From positions 1-15,520 of the forward strand of contig NWUY0300047291.1 of assembly GCA_004151065.3 (NCBI GenBank): 15,520 nt of DNA, read 5' to 3'. Shown in pieces: positions 9,386 to 15,520 of this stretch; within the stretch, counting starts at the first letter, position 1; each line of letters starts with the position of its first letter. The translations under genes and the position numbers were made by a program. Origin of the DNA: Larix sibirica (Eukaryota; Streptophyta; Pinopsida; Pinales; Pinaceae). Below the pieces are notes generated by a model. The model made no database searches. It was not told where the DNA came from and saw nothing but the letters and a program-made list of their open reading frames with translations.

Positions 9386-9665
9386 TGATAAATAATGAAG
9401 AACGAAGAAAATAGAATGCATTATTAGTTCTAGATATAAAAAACTATCTTCTACATAGAATCATCTTATTATTATAGGAAAACCTATTGCAATATGGGGA
9501 AAATTAAGTTTGATTGCGTCTTCCCATTTTTCTAAATATATTATAGGTAACTGCATTTTAATGATAAATCACTAACAATTCTACTAATAACATTATTTTT
9601 CTCAACCTTTTCCTTTGTCAAGCTCTATACAATGATTACCCAATAAATTTAATATTTTCTCTAAG
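9386..9665 (-). repeat. Right LTR (5' LTR of the - strand element)
   Basis: It aligns with the left LTR from the TG at 9386 to at least 9628, at about 65-70% identity by eye with several small indels. The last 30-40 bases, which should match the TGTGGGAC end of the left copy, are too diverged to place the outer border exactly; 9665 is inferred from the left LTR length. The CA-rich satellite begins about 20 bases further on. Confidence 0.5.
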
Positions 9666-9684
9666 TTTTGTTGAATGCTCAAAC

Positions 9685-10017
9685 TTACACACACACGTGA
9701 ACGTGCACATGCACGTGTGCACATATGTGTGTGTGTACACACACACACACACACATATAATATTTACACAAATATATTTACAAAACACACACACACACAC
9801 ACACACACCTTATATCTTATATTTACACAAAGATATTTACAAAACACACACACACACACATATTTACACAAAGATATTTACAAAACACACACACACACAC
9901 ATATTTACACAAAGATATTTACAAACCACACACACACACCCAAGCGCGGACGCACATGCATACATACACACATGTGCGCGTTCGCGCGTGCACACACACA
10001 CATACACACATACACAT
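9685..10017. repeat. CA/TG-rich microsatellite cluster with alternating purine-pyrimidine tracts
   Basis: The longest pure run is (AC)12 at 9785-9808. Three stretches alternate purine and pyrimidine without a break: 9701-9759 (59 nt), 9951-9981 (31 nt) and 9983-10017 (35 nt). All three contain CG, TG and CA steps, the best Z-DNA formers. A perfect 22-bp palindrome is centred at 9736/9737, and ACGTGCA/TGCACGT arms flank 9708-9709. Two CACGTG hexamers (9694-9699 and 9712-9717) are by-products of this composition. Long + strand frames here (132 and 134 codons of His-Thr repeats) are translations of the repeat, not genes. Confidence 0.95.
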
Positions 10018-10046
10018 CTTATATTTATGCAATTTATTTACAAAAA
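9761..10046. repeat. Minisatellite with 25-bp core TATTTACACAAAGATATTTACAAAA
   Basis: Copies of the core lie at 9761-9785, 9820-9844, 9861-9885 and 9902-9926, separated by CA runs. Two periods are exactly 41 bp and one is 59. A diverged fifth copy at 10022-10046 borders the inferred 3' end of the - strand LINE. Unit growth therefore seems to have involved core plus (CA)n together. Confidence 0.9.
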
Positions 10047-11300
10047 AAATGTACAAGAAAGAATGGAAGGTGAATATGTGATCATGTTCTCTTCATCATA
10101 GAAGCAAGAAATGCAATAAATCTATAATAGTTATCATAGGTCCAAAGATCATGCATCAGTTTCAAAAGAGACCCTTTGGGTAGAAGTTGATGGTGAACTC
10201 CATCTTTCCACATAGAAAAAAAGGAATAAAATGAGATAACCTCATCAACAAAAACTACCTTACACCTAATCCTCTATAAAATGAATAAATTTATGATCCT
10301 CGAGCTATTCCAAATCACTACAACTAAAGGGTGAACTTGAGAGAACCAATCACCAAATAGATATAATTCCAATAATCATTGCCCTGAATTGTTCTTGAGA
10401 ATTGATCCTCAAGAAAATTCCAATATTGTTTGGGATATTGACACTCCCAAAAGATTTTTTTTTCTATATAGGAAGACCAAAAAAAAATGAAATAATACAT
10501 TATAAAGGCCACTCTTGGACAACTTAGTCTTGGACGAAACCCCTTAATAAATCACTAACTATGAAAAAACTCTCAAATTATAAGAAAAATTATATAACCA
10601 AGCATTTTGCAATCAATGAATCCATTTATCCTTTGAGTCCATGGATATCAAGTGAGAATTTAGGACCATAGATAATGGATTCCTTTGATTAAATATGGAG
10701 TATAGACAATGAGAGTTGTACTATTGAAGTGGATAAAAAAAACATAAAATCCAATCTCTATGAAAAATTCCACGAATTCCAATATTCAATTTATACAACT
10801 CACCATATGATATAAGTCCTCAAGTATCCATAATTTAAGGATGATAGAAACAAAAGAGTCCATACTCTTGAACAAGAGCATCCCACTTTTTCCAAGATGG
10901 AGAGATTCAAGCCATTAAATAACTCGAAATAAATATTCCCTTCCTACTTGATCTATGAGATAAAAAATGGGTAAACTCTACCACACATAAATATTGAACC
11001 CTCCAACACCAAATGGGATGGAAATATAAATGAAAACTGGGCATGTTTCCCTTCCACTACCAACAAAACAAAAAAACAAATACCCTCTAGGTATCCCATA
11101 TGTTCTGAAAGATGACGTAACCAAAGACCTAAAAGAGATGAGGAGATGAGATAATATTGCATAGTTTGAAATTCCCCCAAACTATTCTCGGATGTTGACA
11201 TGAATGCACCCAATGCCAAAACAATATCAGCTAAGGAGATGAAACTTGAAGAAATTACACGAGTGACCCACTTGGCTATTTTAATTCTCCACTAAGTGAA
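10047..11300 (-). pseudogene. 3' part of a LINE reverse-transcriptase polyprotein, broken
   Basis: The clearest signal is at 10324-10512: KIFWECQYPKQYWNFLEDQF followed by the spacing of an IQGNDYW block. This fits the plant LINE zf-RVT region (ET-x-x-H-x-FW-x-C-x-x-A-x-x-x-W), with Cys kept and the His lost. Just downstream on the same strand, VIWN-x-SRIINLF resembles the 'xIWNxWKERNxRIF' motif that follows in these proteins. Upstream, about 11285-11090 gives KIAKWVTR and SLADIVLA, close to the 'W-x-x-R-x-LS-x-AGR-x-x-L' linker after the reverse transcriptase. Stops and frame changes separate the blocks. Sequence from 10300 to 10047 would be the 3' untranslated region. No YxDD box was found. 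The protein would nick DNA and reverse-transcribe its own RNA; this copy cannot. Confidence 0.5.
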
Positions 11301-11834
11301 AACATTAATCAACCCAAGCTCCCTTGTCCTTGGCCATGGTGCAAATATACCATGGAACTAATGGAATTCCTCACTCTCCACCATACTTGGACTGCATATA
11401 ATCTCTTAAAATATAATCAAGCCACCAAAATTGGTCCCTATTGGAAAACCAATATGACACATAATAAAATGTCATGCTTGAATATTACAACCAAAAGGAG
11501 TTAAACTTTTCTCTTAATGGAAGTTCCTTGTGATGTCATATATGAAACTTACTCTATAACCTTACAAACACCAATCCCACATTGTGAATAGTGACAACCC
11601 AAATCCAAAGAGAATACACAAATATCATGTGACAACCCTAGGTTTAATATAAGATTGAAAAACAAGGGTCCAACCTGGAGGGGTATCCAAACCTACTGAC
11701 CAAAATATAGTTCTATGAGAATTGAATATGGAACCTAAAGAAGAGACAAATGTGTCTAAATAATAAATGTCCCCATCGAAAAACTTATTTTCTTCTCTAA
11801 TTGAGAGAAGAGAGTGATGTATGTATAACACCAA
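11301..11834 (-). other. Probable further LINE debris, unassigned
   Basis: The - strand frame at 11625-11834 is open for 69 codons but matches nothing I can name. A CHIGFPIGTNF stretch at about 11440 loosely resembles the YLGxPIGxN motif of LINE reverse transcriptases, in the right place relative to the linker motif. Support is weak. Confidence 0.25.
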
Positions 11835-12419
11835 GTGCCCTCCCCAAGAAGGTCACCCTATTCAAAATAGCCACTTAGTGACCATGTCTAGACCAAGTTA
11901 CCATGACAGTAACCTATACATCCTCCCTAAGGAGGACATATTCACTTGGTCACCATTATCCATCTTAGTAAAGTAACCATTGAGTGTTCATCATTTGCAG
12001 ATATCATTTGACTTGACTATAATTGTGCATTAACATCTAGATTCATCTTCCTGGATCTATTGATTTGTGCATTAGCATTTTAATATTTTATCATATTTTG
12101 TGGACACTTTAAAATTTTGTATAGGATTCCTTGGTCTTCCAAATAAATATCTATCCATTTTATTTCCAAAGGGAACTAGTGCATTGTCTTGTGTTCTTAT
12201 TGTGTTTCTAGATATTGAATATTCTCTCGGTTACTTTTCCTTTAGTTAGTTTGATTGCTCTCTAACCTAGATTTTCTAGTTTATGGAGTTTAAATATACA
12301 TAAAATTTTAATAGATAATTAGACCATGAATTTCTCTTGTTAAAAGTATAATCCAAACACTTCTCTCAGTTTTTAATCAATTCTCACAAGAAGAATTCTA
12401 GAACTAGTTTATTAGATGT
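11835..12419. other. Unassigned DNA with a small inverted repeat
   Basis: TCCTCC at 11921-11926 pairs with GGAGGA at 11931-11936 around CTAA. It is surrounded by several variants of CACTTAGTGACC, CACTTGGTCACC and GTAACC between 11840 and 11980. This local repetition is imperfect and I cannot assign a role. The rest holds no gene. Confidence 0.4.
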
Positions 12420-12736
12420 GCCCTCCAACCCAAATCTACATTAGAACATTCTCTAAGGATATACCCTACTTTGGTTCAAAACTAAAGTGGATGTCCCACC
12501 CAATAAAGAATATATTTTGATTAAAATCTCATATGTATTACCACAATCGTCCTACCTAGATCCTTAGTTATTAGGTCAATTTTTAGTTTTGCATTTGGTA
12601 ATTTTATAGAGGTTTTAGTGCTTTGAGCTCTCTGACTTTGAACTAAGATTGATTTATCTAGTCACCCATCTATGCATCCAAAGTATTCCTTACACTAGCT
12701 TCTAGGTTTTTTGTGGCCTCATATTTCCTCTTAACA
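12420..12736 (-). mobile_element. Ty1/copia-type 3' LTR fragment (far border unknown)
   Basis: Read on the - strand, the LTR would begin TGTTAAGAGG at 12736, right after a copia-type polypurine tract. About 130 bases in lies TCTATAAAAT (12610-12601), a good TATA box for an LTR promoter. I could not find the far border, which would end in CA, so 12420 is only a guess. No second copy of this LTR occurs in the window; the 5' LTR would lie to the right or has been lost. Confidence 0.4.
12601..12610 (-). promoter_or_regulatory. TATA box in the copia-type LTR
   Basis: The - strand reads TCTATAAAAT, close to the plant TATA consensus TATAAA, and sits where LTR promoters usually place it. In DNA this AT-rich a match alone is weak evidence. 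Confidence 0.25.
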
Positions 12737-12747
12737 CCCCCTCAAGC
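12737..12747 (-). other. Copia-type polypurine tract
   Basis: The - strand reads GCTTGAGGGGG directly followed by TGTT. This is the typical polypurine-tract/LTR junction of plant Ty1/copia elements (TTGAGGGGGAG then TGTT). Confidence 0.45.
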
Positions 12748-15520
12748 CCAGGAAGCTATGTGTTTTTAGTCACAAATATTCTACCATTTTATCTCCAATA
12801 ATAACTCATGCCTAGTCATGAATATTCACCCACTAATTATTGAAAGTACACATATGCCCCTCTAAAGCTAGACATCATCAATATTTTAAACGAAATGCTC
12901 ATAAATAAATCTCAACCCATTATCTTTAAGTAGGATGCAAAGATCATTCCTAAAATATGATGGGTAAATTAATGGTGAGGTTTTGGATTTATAGATCGAC
13001 ATCCTCATTGCTTAATTCTATACCAACACTGATCTCACACAAGACCAACATCTACTTTTGAGTAGCAATAACCTATAGGGATTAACATAAGCTTGGTGGT
13101 AGTAAAAAACAATAGCCATAGTATCTAAATGCTTCAGAACTTGTGAGAACTTTTAAACCTTTTGTGAGATTTAATAATAATTTATACCCACTTGGATACC
13201 TCATAAACCTATAGAATTTTTGGTTTAAAATCAAACAAGTACTATGATGGACCATGCAACAATTTATCAATGTATTCTCCCATCATCATTTTCAAATACA
13301 AAGTATGTATCCAATCTAGGTACTCCTTATTAAATTTAATTCATGTTTATTCATTTTTATTTGAGATGAAGTTCCTATGTTTGAAAGTACCGTAGACCAG
13401 GATTTCCAATGGTCCCTCACCGTTGAACGGAATGTTTAGCATTGCTCAAATTTTCCTAACCATGAAACCCTATTTGTTTCCAACTATTAGATTCAAAGTG
13501 ATCCTATAAGCCCCAAATCCTCTTCAACTTTTTCCACAAACATTGAGTTATTTTCCCTTTAATCCCCTACCATAGATCAATGGTGTTCCCTTCATCATAC
13601 TTTCATTCACCATTCTTTAGATTGTATGGTAATTAATATCCCTTCCCCTTCGAAATACATATTTATCGATCACTCATATCCAAAAATTGAAGAAACTCCC
13701 CTGAAAATATCCTCTCTTATAGATTTAGAAAGTGGTCTTACTACCCAACCCTATAACACTTTATCCATCCCTCATTCTTGTCACTTAGGACCACTCTATC
13801 ACATCTTCCATCTCCCTTTTCACACACAACTTCCAAATTAAGTACCAAATAGCCATAATGGTACTCCATAACGACAATCAAATAATATTGTTTCCTAAGA
13901 CCTTGTTCAACATCTCAATATTCCTAACACATAAACATTCTCCCAACTATTTTGGATTGGTGGAACAAACTGGTCCCCATTTTATCATATACCAATGTTA
14001 TGCCATCACCTTTATGATTGGCCCCTTCAAAAATAATGTAATTACAATGTCTCATCCCGTGATTTCTTAGACCTCATCTTCGATTTCCCCTACAAACAAT
14101 AATGCCACACTCTTTATAATTCCAAGCACAACACCTAAACCCTAGTAAAAGACAATTTCACTTATTAACTCACCATTTCAAACACCACTAATAACCCCCT
14201 AATGAAATACACAAACTTAACATTGGCAAGTGTCTCTCCTTTCATGTTTTCCCATCCTCTTGCTAGTCCTCTTCAACAATAATGTGCCATCAACTACATG
14301 TTTCGACAACATTAATCACATCTCTGGTTCATCATTTTATTTTTCCCATGTTCACATTTATCCCATTGCTTTCAATAGGAACTCAACTAAAAGTAATATA
14401 TATTCTTCCATACCTTGGTTGTAGATTCACTGACCACACCCATAGATTCCATATTTCACATCTCTCTATGCAAAAAATCTTGGACATCAACACCAACACT
14501 GTCACTTTTGAACAAAAATGCCTCATTAAAGGTTGTATTCCTCTAGAGGAATATTCCATACTCCATATTTTAATGGTCTTTTCTACTAGACGCAAGCACT
14601 AGATATACAGTAGCATCATCCATGACATCTTAGGAGCAAACACATTCACATATAGTTCCATCACCAGCTTCAATGCACATGTTCTCAACTCTCTCAAAAA
14701 GTGTCTTTCGTAGTTTTATAAGAACTATATCATTCACATTTGTATTTTCAAGCTTCCACAATGTTTATCAATATGTCGTACACTCTTTAGTTTTAGCCTT
14801 GATCATTCCTAGAGCCTTGGAATCAAAAATCTATGTAGAGTACCTCACATTGTTTTCTTAGTTAGAAATATTAGGAAACATTTTAGAATTCACCATCTCC
14901 TCCCAGTATAACCAAATCAATAACAAAGTATTAGGTATCTCATCAAATGTATTACCTTCACTATCATCCTACATTATCCCAGATACACATGCCAAATCCT
15001 TCATGGTATTGAAAAATATTTTTCCCAACACATAACACACACATTATTGTGAAGGAACTCATTATGGGATTGAAATCTCCCTCCTAGATAACTTTTCAAT
15101 GAATCGACACCATATTTAGATCAAAACGGTAGATGCAAATCCCTAGTTTCCCTTTTTTGGTCTAGCTACACATTTAGTACTTGTATGTTCCCCTAGAATT
15201 TCTCTCAATCTAACTCATCTCGTACTTCACACTCATGTAATGTCATCATTCTTCTTCCATATCCATGTATACTTATAGATATCATGATGAAATTTCTATA
15301 TAGTTCTCCTTCTTCTACCAAATATATCTTTCACATTTTTTGGATAGAAGGAACTTACCAGCCCCTATACTACACCTCACCATATCTAGTTCCAGTACTT
15401 TCCAACAAAATTAGGTATGATTTTTTGGAGTCATTTTCCAACAACACATCATTTATTTGGGGTTAACAACCTAATTACCACTTATGCTAAGTATTTTGAC
15501 TCAAATATGTGCTTACATCA
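12748..15520. other. Unassigned, probably - strand retroelement debris
   Basis: The + strand is clearly C-richer than G, so the - strand is purine-rich, as in the sense strand of a retroelement. Two faint - strand resemblances were seen. Near 13230-13090, YPSGYK, LLNLTKGLKV resembles the copia integrase C-terminus (GYPxGYKxYKLxDL). Near 14575-14480, IKIWSMEYSSRGIQPL resembles the start of a LINE endonuclease (MKIxSWNxRGL). Neither extends far enough to call. Open frames on the + strand (13626-13841, 13858-14070, 14282-14602, 14673-14861, 15284-15466) are short, lack motifs and probably reflect the codon bias of the pyrimidine-rich strand. Confidence 0.45.

Larger units (their letters stand above)
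5643..9665 (-). mobile_element. Candidate Ty3/gypsy-type LTR element, Gag and protease only
   Basis: On the - strand, in order: 5' LTR (9665 to 9386), primer-binding-site remnant (9383-9372), leader with an open frame, Gag stub (about 9040-8930), retropepsin (about 8495-8190) with a broken continuation to about 7990, unassigned sequence, polypurine tract (5914-5902) and 3' LTR (5901-5643). Total length is about 4.0 kb, which is short for an autonomous Ty3/gypsy element. Reading the - strand through 7990-5915, I found no reverse transcriptase YxDD box, RNase H or integrase. It may be a non-autonomous Gag-protease element or an internally deleted copy. The LTRs are only about 65-70% identical, so the insertion would be very old. 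They might instead belong to two different insertions of one family. Confidence 0.45.

Noticed and set aside
9694-9717. Two CACGTG G-box hexamers
   Set aside because: Expected by-products of the alternating CA/TG/CG tract, with no gene nearby.
9675-10101. Two overlapping + strand frames of 132 and 134 codons rich in His and Thr
   Set aside because: They are translations of CA repeats; open frames arise automatically because CAC and ACA are not stops.
10953-11219. 88-codon - strand frame as a separate membrane-protein gene
   Set aside because: It falls inside the LINE linker region and is better explained as part of that broken polyprotein. Its hydrophobicity reflects T-rich codons.
14282-14602. 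106-codon + strand frame, overlapping a 70-codon - strand frame
   Set aside because: No recognisable motif; the + strand is pyrimidine-rich and poor in stops in this stretch. The - strand reading is mentioned only as a weak endonuclease resemblance.
1-15520. CRISPR arrays, tRNA or rRNA genes, bacterial operons, defence systems
   Set aside because: No regularly spaced palindromic repeats with unique spacers, no cloverleaf or rRNA landmarks, and no ribosome-binding-site-led frames. The base composition and retroelements point to a plant nuclear genome.

Overview
The window looks like intergenic DNA from a large, repeat-rich seed-plant nuclear genome. It is strongly A+T-rich (about two thirds by eye). 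It has no bacterial gene order, no tRNA or rRNA gene that I can see, and no open frame longer than about 134 codons; the longest frames are low-complexity CA-repeat frames. The recognisable coding signal consists of plant retrotransposon remnants broken by stops and frameshifts. Heavy decay together with very diverged LTRs would suit a gymnosperm or another slow-turnover giant genome, but that is inference; no gene identifies the taxon.

Layout. 1-980: unassigned AT-rich DNA. 980-1348: a fresh 185-bp tandem duplication, followed by AT-rich, homopolymer-rich DNA. 1620-3290: unassigned. 3294-3710: an old degenerate tandem repeat of about 207 bp, leading into an AAACCCTAA box, a 9-bp inverted repeat and a (CT)14 tract. 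3850-5290, + strand: a weak Gag-like patch, then a clearer RNase H domain of a plant LINE with its 3' end. 5643-9665, - strand: a candidate Ty3/gypsy element with two diverged LTRs, a polypurine tract, a primer-binding-site remnant, a Gag stub and a retropepsin; no reverse transcriptase or integrase was found. 9685-10046: an expanded CA/Z-DNA-type satellite with an interspersed 25-bp core. 10047-11300, - strand: the 3' part of a second LINE. About 12420-12736, - strand: a Ty1/copia-type LTR end with its polypurine tract. 12750-15520: C-rich on the + strand, with only very weak retroelement resemblances on the - strand.

No functional pathway or operon is encoded here. The window reads as layered insertions of different ages: a near-identical tandem duplication (about 97%), LTRs of roughly 65-70% identity, and even older LINE debris. 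The most unusual items are the Gag-protease-only LTR element, the Z-DNA/minisatellite at the junction of that element and a LINE 3' end, and the recent 185-bp duplication. I did not find a convincing new biological system. All domain calls come from reading translations by eye and need profile searches.
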